Below, piece after piece: positions 1-11,542 of a stretch of DNA of 64,000 nt (positions are counted from its first letter, which is position 1; every line of letters begins with the position of its first letter). Made by a program: the position numbers and the translations under genes. This DNA comes from Diphasiastrum complanatum (Eukaryota; Streptophyta; Lycopodiopsida; Lycopodiales; Lycopodiaceae): the NCBI GenBank assembly GCA_029204225.1, contig CM055103.1, forward strand, positions 39,820,033-39,884,032. Direction: 5' to 3'. Below the pieces are notes generated by a model, which searched no databases, had not been told where the DNA came from, and saw only the letters and a list, made by a program, of their open reading frames with translations.

Positions 1-64
1 GGTGGGGTCGACACAGAACAGTATGAACAGTATGTACAGGTATGGAGGTAGAAATGGGAGAGGT

Positions 65-513
65 GAGAGATCAGATGATCAGATCTGTTTTGTATAATCT
101 GTATTAATATAGATAAGGCATATGTGATCCGATCCATCCATCGCTTATCTTACTTTTGTATCATACTAATAATTCTTGATCGGGTGGCAGCTGGAGCCTG
201 GAGGCATGAGTTATGGATCAGTCTGCATGAGGAATTGAGTTCAGTTTTCTTCTCTCATTATAGCTGCAGATTAGTCCTTTGTACGAGGGGAGAGATCAGA
301 TGATCAGATCTGTTTTGTATTATTTGTATTGATATAGATAAGGCATATGTGATCGGATCCATCCATCGCTTATCTTAGTTTTGTATACTAGTAATTCTTG
401 ATCGTCCAAAATGGTGGCAGCTGGAGCCTGGAGCCATGAGTTATGGATCAGTCTACAAGAGGAATTGAGTTCAATTTTCTTCTCTCATTATAGCTGCAGA
501 TTAGTCCTTTGTA
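65..513. repeat. Two-copy tandem duplication upstream of the NPH3-like gene
   Basis: Two direct copies of about 220 bp lie at roughly 65-283 and 290-513. Both run from GAGAGATCAGATGATCAG through a GATAAGGCATATGTGATC block to ATTAGTCCTTTGTA. They differ by scattered substitutions and a short indel near the middle (GTCCAAAAT is present only in copy 2). The duplication ends about 350 bp before the NPH3-like start codon, so it may be promoter or 5'-UTR sequence. No reading frame in it looks coding. Confidence 0.85.
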
Positions 514-732
514 TTGGCTTGATTTAGATAACTTATATTGTTTCCTTCTTTTCAAATCTGGATTCTGGATCAACCAAAATGGAGCAAGCATTGCAAAGAG
601 CATCAGTCTAGTTTTGCGTGATTTATGTGTTGTGAGGGAGAAGCAAGAGAAAGATGTATTGCTTGTAGCGGCGATATTTTGGCTGATCTAAACAATTACT
701 GAGAATATCAAGCTGGAAGAAGCTGATTGTAT

Positions 733-810
733 CGGCGTTTGTGTATATTTGCTCGGCGTTTGTGTCTATTTGCTCCGCGTTTGTATGTATTTGCAACTCG
801 GCGTTTGTGT
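733..810 (+). repeat. 21-24 bp minisatellite just 5' of the NPH3-like start codon
   Basis: Three and a half head-to-tail copies of a 21-bp unit, CGGCGTTTGTGT followed by an A/T-rich TATTTGCT tail, start at 733, 754, 775 and 799; the third is stretched to 24 bp. The array ends 52 bp before the inferred ATG at 863, so it probably lies in the 5'-UTR or core promoter. Its effect, if any, is unknown. Confidence 0.8.
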
Positions 811-862
811 GAAATGAAGTGTGAGTTATAAGTATAGTTAGTCTTTGCCAGTGAGAGTGAGC

Positions 863-3800
863 ATGGCAGTGACATCCAGGTCTGAAAAAGCAAACACTCC
901 CAAGCGTTCGTCACGTGGTAGCTTCACCATGAGACGCACCAATGACTGGTACCAAAATTTTTCTGTTCGCATGACTTCTCGCATACACGTTCAGAATATA
1001 AGTTGTTTTATCTTTCAACCAATAGTGGCAACTGTCTTAGCTGCAAAAATAAGATCTCCTGTTATTTGTCAATTATTGAGTCAAGCTAGAGTTGCTGGAT
1101 TGGATTATATTGTTATTCTTCCCTAGCGCACGAGTTTGTCAAGAAATCTTCTCGGAACACCGATATTTAGTGAGAATATACGCTAAGGAAGACTTTTTTT
1201 TTTCAAAGAATTCGTTCAGAGACGCTCTTCCTGCAGTAGGCAGAAGATACTTTTTCACTCTTTAGAAACATTTTTATCTATCTTTTCTTGTCGTCTCTAG
1301 TGTTCAGGTAATATCCAGCTATTTCTTTGATGGTTGATGGTTAACGCGATGTTTCCTTTATCTAGTATACAGTTCTGTTTTTAGTTTTGCAGACCAGCTC
1401 TATTATTCCAGTTCAATTAGATGATAGATTCTTAATGGGCAGCTCCCGAATAAAACTTGATAAACTTCTACATCTCCATTTCTCTTCCGATCAGAATAAA
1501 GAACATATGCCTTACCAATTTCAGGAGCTGCAGATCTCTTAGAGCGTTATCAAAAGTGAGATTGTTAATAGCTAGTGCAAAATAGCTGTGTGAAAAGGTT
1601 GAGAGTACCTGAAACTTGCTGATAAGCAAAGAAGTTGATCCTCTTAACCTTCTCATAAGGGGACAGGCTCATCATAAAGCACAAACAAAATCTGGAAGGT
1701 TGGTGGCTGCCAATGAAAGCTGCTGCTATTTGTTCGGCTAGATCAGGGATGCTTTCTGCATGAATAGGAAGAGATCTATTGATGTACAGTGGTGTCAAAT
1801 AGACCTGAAAACAAGACGTGCACTCACAAATCCATATTCAAGCATTCACAAGCAATCTCAGTAAGCGTCAAGAAATCCAATGAAGGTTCCAAGAAATTCT
1901 ATCAATGACATCAATGTGAGGTTTTTCAAGAAGAGACTAAACTCGGCCAAAGGAGAACATGAATAACGGGTGATATTTCTGGGTGAATATTAGCATAGCG
2001 TATGATAGTCTTATGTACAATCGATGAATAATTGAACAAGAAATCTTGCTAGACATTAAAAAAAATCGACAGCATGTTCGAAACAGAAGAACAGAGCCTC
2101 AGAACCTCATGTAAGCATATAGAGTGAAAATCTTGTTTGGCTGTGCTTGTTATAAACAGTATCATCAGTCTCCTTCTAAACGATAGATTCAAGAAACATT
2201 CAGCTAGTATATCATTCTAGCAATAAACAAGAGCTGTCGAATGCTCCCTTAGCTGGTGCAAAGCAGCCATGTTTGTACTCTTGATATCTTCCTTGTCGAA
2301 AACTCTGTATTATGGATGACATTTTGTTTCATCTGTTTGATTCAAGCTAATCTGTTTCTCTCCATTTTTTCTCTACGAGTAATATGTTCTCGTGCCGTTA
2401 ATATGTTTTGGTGTGTGCGCACATGATTCATTCCTGTGAATCGCTACAAAACATAGGCTTCACAGTTTTGATTTATCTGGGCTGCCCACTTTCGTGGGTT
2501 TTCCTGATGTTGCGTATTTTGGACTAGATGAGCTTTCATACACACATAGCATAGATTTCGATGTACGAACATTCGCATGTTGAAAATCATGCTGCTTTAT
2601 CTGGAAACTTGTTGTGAAAAATTGCATTGATCTTTTGCAGGGTGGTAGCAACGGATGTTCCAACTGATGTCGTCGTCTATGCTTCCGGTACAAGCTTTTC
2701 CCTGCACAAGGTGTGTAAATCTTTAGCCATCGAACTTGTAACAGCTTCTTGGGTTAGGTGCTCTTCTTATACTCCATCTGCGCATTTACAACATACTCCT
2801 TCAAATGCTTCTTTATCTTCGGGTTCACACCTAGAAAAATTGTTTTCTAACCAGTCATGCTACTGTGCCATCGCTTAGTGCTCTATACTCAAGGTTGTGA
2901 GTGTGAATAAGTTTCCTATTTCTGATTCCAGCAAAAAAATTTAAGGTGGTTTTATGCATTAGGCATATGAAGGAGTTGGTCATCTAGAAACTAGACATTT
3001 ACTAAGAGACAAGCATTAAGACTTGCTTAACTAGTTAAGGCATGACTAGAACTACCGATTGATTTTAAGTAGCCAGATTAAGCTATACAGTGCTTGTAGG
3101 AACCTGAGGAACTTTTGTTTTCTATGTAATAGCTTTTGCTGTTGCAACCTTTTACTTGCCTTTTCTTAGTTTGAAACTGGTCTTGTGTCAGTAAAATTCT
3201 GGGCTATTTGTGCATATATGGCTCATATAACATGTAGGTAGTCAATGTTATAAGTCACTACAATGGTTGAGTTTTCCAAGCGGCGTTTTATTTTGATAGT
3301 CTTCTCACAAAAGGGATGTGAGTGGCATGAAATGCTATCAGCACTTTGTGTGCCTTGTTGTTATGCCTGGAGCAACTGCACTGGAGCACCATCATTTATA
3401 AAAAGTCATGAGAACCTATGATGGTGGATGTAGATGATAGTAGGTGGAAATGGATGAGCTCTTTTGCAGATTGTGAGGCGAGCTACAGAAAGATAAACTC
3501 TTATCATATTTTTTGGTTCACCAGAAAGACAATGTGAATTGAGAACATCCAAATGTCATTGAGTTTAAATCAATTTCAACAGAATCCCAAAAAAATTGAA
3601 TTGAGCAGTGTTTTCGAAGAAAGAAAAAAGTTGCTAAATAATTTTGGAAAAGAAGATGCTTTTTTAACCTTATGGGAATCCGGATGTCAGTTAATGTTAA
3701 AGGCTTAAATCCTGCTGATAATGCTAAAGAGATACAGATGGAAGATGGGTAAATACCCTAAACCTGTGGAAATTTTAATCATTTGTAAATCACATGTGGC

Positions 3801-6126
3801 CCATAGTTACACAGAGTTTCAGCAGTATCGATTCCAAGAGGTTCAATTCTGATTCTTTGTGACATTTTTTTTTGTTAAAGCTGTATTTATAATATACAAA
3901 GCAATTATTTGATGGGCAAGGCTGAAGACATCATCCAGATTTTTATGATGGGAGCCAGCATTCTATGTTTTGTAACTAGCCCTTTCTAGCAACCACCATA
4001 AGGAAGTAATTGTGTATGTTTTGTGCGTTATTGGTTATATCTGCTGGATCAGCAATGACAGATTTCTCCAATGTCATTATGACCTTTGTTTCATTGGTTT
4101 CTTCTGAAAAAACGAACCCAACTGAGGCCCTAACGACAACATATATTTTCGATTCAGGAGTTCACGTTTGAAATTGTCTATGAATCTTATTATCATCTCT
4201 TGGTTGTGTTTGAAGTTTCCTCTTGTTGCAAGGAGTGGACTCATAAGGAAGCTGGTGGCTGAGGCAAGAGATTCAGAGCTGTCTCAATTAGACTTTCCTG
4301 AAATTCCTGGTGGTGCTGAAGCTTTTGAATTGGCTACCAAGTTTTGTTATGGCATCAACATTGAGATCACAATCTCTAATGTAGCTATGCTGAGATGTGT
4401 GGCTGAATACCTTGAAATGACTGATGTTTACACAGAAAAGAATCTTGTAACACGTGCAGAAACATTCCTAAGTGAAGTTGGAACTCAGAGCCTGACGAGT
4501 GCAGTAGTTGTGTTACATACATGTGAGGATTTGCTTCCAATGGCTGAAGAGCTCAAAATTGTTAGCAGATGTATTGATGCTGCAGCATCCAAGGCACTAC
4601 TTGATCAGGTAACTCCAAAGTTATCTCGTTCTGAGTTTAGTAACTCCGGCCGCATAAATGGCAAAGTGAACTTTAGCATCCAACCAAAGGGTGGAGGCCC
4701 TCTCATCACTTCATGGGCTGAAGAACTATCTATCCTTCGTTTGGATTTCTATCAGAGAGTCTTAGCGGCCATGAGGTCTCGAGGTGTGCGTCCTGAAAGT
4801 ATATGGGAGACTCTCGTGCATTATGCTCAGTGTTCTATAAAAGGGTTGAATATAAAACAGATATCAGGTTTGGATTCAACTATGCAGGCTAAGATTCATG
4901 ATAGCTCAACACCTTTGGAACATGAACAGAGAATATTAGTGGAGACTCTAGTAAGCTTGCTGCCTTCTGACCGAAATCCTTCTTCTTGTAGTTTCTTATT
5001 TAGTCTACTCCGCACAGCCATAATTCTCGATACGACAGTTGCGTGTAGGCTTGACCTTGAGAGAAGAATCAGTATGCAGTTGGAACAGGCAACGTTGGAT
5101 GACATTCTCGTTCCATCTTTCTCATACAACGGTGACACTGTATTCGATGTTGATCTGATGCATCGGTTGGTTGTAAGTTTCCTTCAACAGCAAGAGAATG
5201 AAGAATTTCATAATGCACAAGGTGTCTATGATTCTGATGACTTAAGTTCTCCGTCTCAGTCTGCCATATTAAAGGTTGGAAGATTGTTAGACAGTTACCT
5301 TGCAGAAATTGCACCAGATGCCAACTTAAAGCTGAATAAGTTTGTTGACCTCGCTGAAGTGCTGCCTGAATATTCAAGGACAGTTGATGATGGACTTTAC
5401 AGAGCAATTGACATCTATTTGAAAGTAATCTACAGACTTAAACACATCTACTCTTTTGCCAAGTGTCTATCAGTGTTATTAAGATAGATGATATCTTTCC
5501 AGTTTGTTTTCAAAGTATTCTGTGATGACCAGTAAATATCTTCTAGTGCGTGAAAACTGTATCTTAACCAAAACGAATGTAATGCTGCCTTTCTGTAGGC
5601 CCACCCATCACTTAATGACGTGGATCGTAAAAAGCTTTGCAAATTGATGGACCCACAGAAATTGTCACAAGAAGCTTGTGCGCATGCAGCACAAAATGAG
5701 CGATTGCATGTCCAATTCATGGTTCAAGTGCTTTATTTTGAGCAGCTAAGGTTGCGCACAGCTTTGGCAAATTCTTTTGGTGAAGGAGAGCAGCTTGGGA
5801 AGTTCTCAAGTAGAATAAACAGTGGGCAAGTCAGTGCAGCAGACTCACCACGTGACAGTTATGCATTTTTACGTCGGGAAAACAGGGAGCTCAAACTTGA
5901 GTTAGCAAGAATGAGAACAAGACTTTCAGATCTAGAAAAAGACCATGTGCGCATGAAGCAAGACATTGAGAAGCCACCCTCAGTTGCCAATAACAAGATC
6001 TTCCAGGCAGTGTCGAAAAAGCTTGGAAAATTGAATCCTTTTGTCCGCAACAGTTCAAAAGAACCGAAAAATATCAGCACGCCTGATTTGACAAATTCAA
6101 GACGACGTCGCCATTCCATGTCCTAA
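863..6126 (+). CDS. NPH3/RPT2-like BTB-domain protein (NRL family), 4 coding exons, 630 aa
   Basis: Coding exons are 863-948, 2641-2710, 4216-5424 and 5599-6126. All introns are GT-AG and the joins keep frame; the first join completes a Trp codon (residue 29). The N-terminus reads MRRTNDW then TDVPTDVVV, and the BTB/POZ fold runs about residues 33-140 (SFSLHKFPLVARSG, FCYGINIEI, AEYLEMTD). The NPH3 domain spans about 217-504 and ends in the family block around LPEYSRTVDDGLYRAIDIYL. A coiled coil follows at about 543-575 (RRENRELKLELARMRTRL). The length is normal for the family. NRL proteins are plasma-membrane adaptors in phototropin blue-light signalling or, in the NPY clade, auxin-dependent organogenesis, acting as substrate adaptors for CUL3 E3 ligases; which branch this gene belongs to is not resolved here. 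The protein ends RRRRHSMS. The ATG at 863 was chosen because it gives the family's short basic N-terminus and has A at -3 with G at +4. Intron sizes are 1692, 1505 and 174 bp. Confidence 0.94.
949..2640 (+). other. Intron 1 of the NPH3-like gene
   Basis: The donor GTACCA follows ...GACTG and the acceptor is CTTTTGCAG. The interior is AT-rich, and no conserved coding segment, RNA gene or recognisable transposon was seen. Short open frames here lack family similarity. Confidence 0.85.
2711..4215 (+). other. Intron 2 of the NPH3-like gene
   Basis: The intron begins GTGTGTAAAT directly after the SFSLHK codons and ends TGTTTGAAG before FPLVARSG. This splits the BTB domain at the same LHK|FPL point used across plant NPH3-family genes. 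Nothing coding was seen inside. Confidence 0.85.
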
Positions 6127-9100
6127 TCTCAGCCAGCGACCATGCTATCTAGGCATGATGTACACGTGTAAATTTATCCTTCTTTCATTCTTTTGCATAA
6201 TTTATAACTAGTAGTACGTGCTATATAGAGTACTCTTCTAATCATGTGAATTATAAACCTCCATGATATTGCTTGCCAAGATCCAACAAAAAGAAAATTT
6301 CTCCTTCAATTGATAAGTTTTACCAGAAAGATGAGTCTAATTCATAGATGGCATGTGGCTGATAGTGTTTCTGGTTCTTATTTAGCATTTTTGAAATTGT
6401 TGGGATGCTCAAGTTCAGAATTTAGGATGAATGCATCACCTACATTTGGTTGCTGATATTCAGGGCTATTATACTTGTTAGCATAGAAAAGCATCAGTGA
6501 TAGCTAATGCTCTGACAAAGATGGAAAATTAAAATAAACCCATCAACATACTGAATCAGTTACAACTCTAAATGGCGGCTCATGGAAAACTTTAACAGAT
6601 CATTATGACAATATCAGGGTGAGTGCCAAAAAGCTACTCTTTCTAAGTTGTCCCAGAAAATCTACAGCAATCTTCAGAACCTTACAAGGACATACAAAGA
6701 TCAATGCAATGGTATACATGTTAAAACGTTCTCCACAATGATGCCCTATGTGAGACCTATTATATCATCAAGAAAAAATTTGTGCATTGGTTTTGGTTTA
6801 CATGTCAAGAATTTTACATGACGCAAATGCATACCAATAACAACTTCACAATTTTCACATTGGGAATATCCCCTTGTTTGGTATTGTATAGCTTTCTCTG
6901 ATAGCACGCAGCCTACTGCTGTCAAGAGCCCTCCTTTGCTACAAAGTCAAAAATTGGGTACTCCAGTTTCCTTGGATAGTGATAGGAGGGAACCTCACCC
7001 ATGTGTAAAGTGGGTATTCCAATTTCGTTATACGGTAATAAGCCAAAAAGATGGGAATGGATATTCACCCGAATATTCCTTAGAATAAGAGCAAAAATTG
7101 CAGGCTTCTTTTTGGCAGTTTGAATATGTAATATTGCTATAAACTGCTATTGTATTAACTCTAGTTGTTATAAGCTACAATTTTGGACGCTATTGAAGCA
7201 AGGGGAGGTTGAGGGGATCTTAGATACTATTTGTACACCTCGAAAACCAAGATTAAATTTTTAAGCTTTTTACCTGTTTTAAAGCTGACAAAGGTCAATA
7301 TCATCATCACACAAGCAAGACAATGTAAGAAATTCTACACAATGTAAAGACCAATCTCCTCCTCCAATATCTTCACCAAAATGAGGTATGTACATCAACT
7401 ACTAAAATGTTAAAATATTCAGCTACTTAAAACTATGTTAGGCCATTTGGAAGGTTCTAGAAGTTGGGTTAAGCCTGAATCTCCACCATCCATCAAATCA
7501 ATGGTCTGAATTGACTAGCTTAACAATGACCACAGTCTTATTAAATATGTACATAAAACAATATAATAAAGTCATTTGGATCAACTTGGCCCCCTCCACA
7601 TAATCTTCACAAATGTGGACTCCACTTTGACCCTTGGTCAAACTATTTTCAAGTTTTCATGTCTAGGCCTCGAGTTGATATTTGAGATAAGACTTCTTTG
7701 CTGAAGATCCAAGATAAGACTTCTTTGATGAAGTGAAGATCCTTCAAAAACTTTTAAAAACTAGCACTTAGTAGATTGCATGCTTCCATTTGGCCCTTAT
7801 TATCTCACTCCAAGTGAGTACATCACAAAAAACATGAGCACCCTCAAAAATTAAGTAGCAACAATGATCGATCTTACAAAACACAAACCCAAGAGTAAGT
7901 AGGTGATGAAATCGTCTTACTTGTGCTCTTCTCCTATGATCTGAACCTGGAGCATGTGTTAGATCCATTGATGATCCTCCAAGAATCATGCCAAGCACTC
8001 TAGTTGTCAATTTTTGCCACAAAACTCCTCTTTCCAAGCATTAGTGCCTCACACTAGAATTTTGCATGATTTAAGCACCAAAACCAAAGATAATATTCTA
8101 ATTTTTCCACATCCTTTATCATGAAAAAGAACATGATTATTTATCTCGGAATATTTAACTAAGATCAAACAAGATTCTATCATTTCATTATGTACAGTGA
8201 AAGCAATGTCATCACCATGAAGCAAACATTAGATAAAATAATATCTATCAAACATCAAGTATAAAAGATGATGATGAGTGTACAACCAGGTCTTTGAAAC
8301 CTCCATGAGTCCATCCAAACCTATATAATGATGAAAAATCATAGTTATCATGTACTTGAACTTGACCTTGGTAGATAACCAAAAACTTATACCTTCCTTT
8401 TTTTATTTCCAAGCTCCAACTCCATCTTCGTCAAGCAAACATGAACTTGTTTCTAGCAAGCTTTGAATTTAAAATCCTCTTCCAATGCATGGTATTGCTT
8501 CATGCTCAAAATCACTAGTACCAAAAGAAGTGCCAAACACCAGAAAACTTCACTCGGATTTTGCATAAAATGACTAAGCTCATAGACACAATGATTAGGA
8601 TAAGCCAAATGAGACTTTCAAAATGATTTTTATAAAGAATAGTGTCCTTCAAGTATGATTTACTATCTTCTATAATAAGTTACAAATAATCTCCATAGAT
8701 AGATCAAAGCAACTATCTTTTTTGAACTTTTCTAAGGATAAATGTTACATACTTTTCTTTGTCATCAAAAACAAAAGTAGCATGCTAATTTTTACAGGTC
8801 TTTGTTTCTAAAATATCATGAATGTAAGACGATGTTTTCTACCTCAAGTCCAAAAACCAATGGAGAAATCGCATGATCATCATCATGCATAAAATAGAGA
8901 CAATGCTCAATCCACATGAACATGAGAGTAGATGAGATCCCAAAAGTAGATAGATCACCAAAATGACTTGCATACCACCTCTTGAATGTTAGCTTGAGCC
9001 TTTCGAAGCCTTTGTTGATCAGGTCCTTGCATTGTTGGTCACCACCAAGGTCCATGATAAGATCGTCCTCTTCTTGTGTCAACACCAAGATCCACCAAAC

Positions 9101-9818
9101 ACTTAGCTAGAGTAGAATACTCAAAAATAGAAGCCACCACACAAAGGTTAGTAGAAAAAAATTATTTGCTCTCTCTATGTGCACTCCTTACATTAGGTGT
9201 TGGTTATGTTAATGGTTCAACCTCATTAACATTTACAAAATCAACAACGGACTTGACTCTACAAAATCTTCTATCTCTTTTCACTCTCATTTTCACTCCT
9301 CTCATTTTATCTCCTCTCATGACTAAACCCCTCACCAAGGATGGCATCTCTACAAGCAATAACCCTCTTCTTTGATAAAAAAAACTGACCTATTCCCGTT
9401 ACTTTTTCCATCACAAACTACAATATATCCACTAGAAAAGTGTTTACATAACAAGTATTAACAAAGTCACTCAAAAACTCTATACTCTAGTCTTTTTCCA
9501 AAACATGAAACATGTGATATTTTGCCAACTAATGTTGGATTTATCCCTTTTCCTTAAATCCAGAAGCTAATCTAGTTCCATTCATGCAATCCTTATGATT
9601 TGGAACCTGTTAACTTCATCAATTTTTGCAAGTTGTTGCCCGTAAAGCAACACGTAAGGAACCCATAAAGCTTCCTATTACGAGTCATAACGATTGTCTC
9701 ATAAAGAGCTCGCAACGAAACTCATAAGTAAGTCGTAAGTGACTTCTAAGGAAAGTTGTTACAAGGGCACTACGATCACTATTCGTAAATTAACCATAAG
9801 AAAAGCTATTACGAGGGC
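6127..9818. other. Intergenic region, no confident gene
   Basis: AT-rich sequence 3' of the NPH3-like gene. It probably holds the 3'-UTR in its first few hundred bases and then decayed repeat sequence. No intact conserved domain was recognised on either strand. A 90-codon open frame on the minus strand (9088-8816, rich in acidic residues at its start) is uninterrupted but matches nothing I can name. From about 9640 there is a block of short repeats containing TAAG and ACGAGGGCAC words, which continues on the far side of the LTR element at 15401. Confidence 0.5.
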
Positions 9819-9823
9819 ACTAC

Positions 9824-10314
9824 TGTCATGCCCATGACTGGTCTCGGGTAGCGTGTCCATGCTAGGGACTGGTAGACCAACAACCCGTAAGTTAATTGTG
9901 ACTATAAGGGAATTGGGGCCCTTATGTGTACATGATCATAATTGATGGTTGTAGGCCTAAAGACTTGATGGTGGATTGGTATGGGTCTATCAGTGAGTCA
10001 TTGGGGAACTAGATGATGTGGCCCAAATAGGCTGCAGAGGTGTCCAGAGAGGTATCACAGTGCACTACTAGTGGTGCATGGGCCTTGGAGAGTATAAGTA
10101 TACCTATTGGGCTCTCACTAGTGCATGCCTGATAGCATGATCGGTGGCAGGGTGCTGCTGGTGTGATGCCATACTCCTCTTTCTCATTGATCCATAGCTT
10201 GGGGGCTAGATCCGTTCGATCTAGGTTTGGTTGGGTTGGCTTGTCCACCATCAGGTTCCCTTGTGTTGCTTGTGATCATGCTTAGAATAGGATCCTTGGA
10301 TTGAGGACTTTATA
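9824..10314 (+). repeat. 5' LTR of the chromovirus relic
   Basis: Starts TGTCATGCCCATGACTGG and ends GAGGACTTTATA, directly before the PBS. It matches 14902-15395 over its whole length with scattered substitutions, so the insertion is not recent. A possible TATA sequence (GTATAAGTATACC) lies about 220 bp before its end. Confidence 0.9.
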
Positions 10315-10315
10315 T

Positions 10316-10328
10316 TGGTATCAGAGCC
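10316..10328 (+). other. Primer binding site, initiator tRNA-Met type
   Basis: TGGTATCAGAGCC lies one base after the 5' LTR. This is the standard plant LTR-retrotransposon primer site complementary to the 3' end of initiator tRNA-Met. Confidence 0.9.
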
Positions 10329-11496
10329 AATTCTGAGAACAGTTTTGCCATTGATTGGTGTTCAAGTGGAAATCTCGAATTGTGTGGGAGTTTTCCATTG
10401 TGTGATATGGAATCTTGACATTTTTTCGAGAATTCAATGGAGTATGCAACGAAGTGGTGAAAAAGCGGATCATTCTTCCCGTGGATTTCCTTATTTGAAG
10501 TGTAATCGGTTGTGTGGTAAGTGCACTACCAGGTATACAGTCGGTTAGATGTTTAGACACTTCATATTGGTTTATAGGAAGTAAATTTCTGATTTTCAAT
10601 TCATTTGTGTTGCCGTTTACTTCATTAGGACACTTTTCCGTTAGCAACTGGATCAATCAGTGGAAATGCTGATTTTTACGGCTTTTTGTTCTTTAAGTAG
10701 TGATTTAGGTAGTTTTGTGGGCTGTCTTTTGCTTTTTATTGAGCCAGTTTTGGCTTGAATAAGAGAAAAAGCAGTGAGAGTAACACAAAAAAAAGACTAA
10801 TCACTGGTTGTGAGTGTTGGTGGTTTTTACAGGATTTGCATGGCAATTCTTTTTTATTTACAGGTTTATGCTGGAGTTTTCTTCAAATTACCAGTGTTTC
10901 ACAGGTTGGAGTAAATCAGTAAAGCCATCTTTGCTATGAACTACTGCAAGGCCTATCCTATGGAAAAGGGAAGGGCAGCCTGCAAATCTGTGTTTTGGAT
11001 AAATTTGGGCAGAATATACCATGTTTTCCAGCCATAAAGAAAGTTGTTTGCTGTAAATCTATAATAGAAACATGCATATGCTTTGGTGAAAGTTTAGCAA
11101 CGGTAGATGCAAACAATTTGCACCTATTATTTGTAAGAATTGCAAGATGAAAGGTAAAGAGCTTCAAGCTGAAGCTAATGCATGTCTAAGTTCTAACTTT
11201 TCCACAAAAGAGGATGCTTAAGCATGAAGTAATGTGAATCACTGTAAAACCGCCCAAAACCGCCCAGGTGGCTTCATGAATCTGCAGCTATAGCTGTAGA
11301 AAAACGTCAAAAAACTTTAAGCATGAGCATAAACTGAGTTAGGTTCTCTATTTGTGGCAAAGCATCAAAAACCGACTGGGAAGATGCTTCAACGCGCGCC
11401 CTCTGGAAGCATGCAATGCGCCCTCCAGCTGCCCATCTTTCCTGTTTGAAAAATGTTCTGAGAATGATGGAGAGTGGGCGCTCTCCCACTCGTCCA

Positions 11497-11498
<2 letters not shown>

Positions 11499-11539
<41 letters not shown>
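11499..11539 (+). repeat. (TC)n microsatellite inside the chromovirus
   Basis: About 41 bp of perfect TC repeats, followed at 11600-11617 by a run of 18 G. Both lie in the non-coding leader of the LTR element, upstream of the inferred gag start. Confidence 0.97.

Positions 11540-11542
<3 letters not shown>

Noticed and set aside
4896-5407. Minus-strand open frames opposite the NPH3-like exon
   Set aside because: Shadow frames of a strongly coding plus-strand exon.
8816-9088. 90-codon minus-strand frame as a gene
   Set aside because: No recognised domain, no start context or neighbouring exons; kept only as a remark in the intergenic entry.
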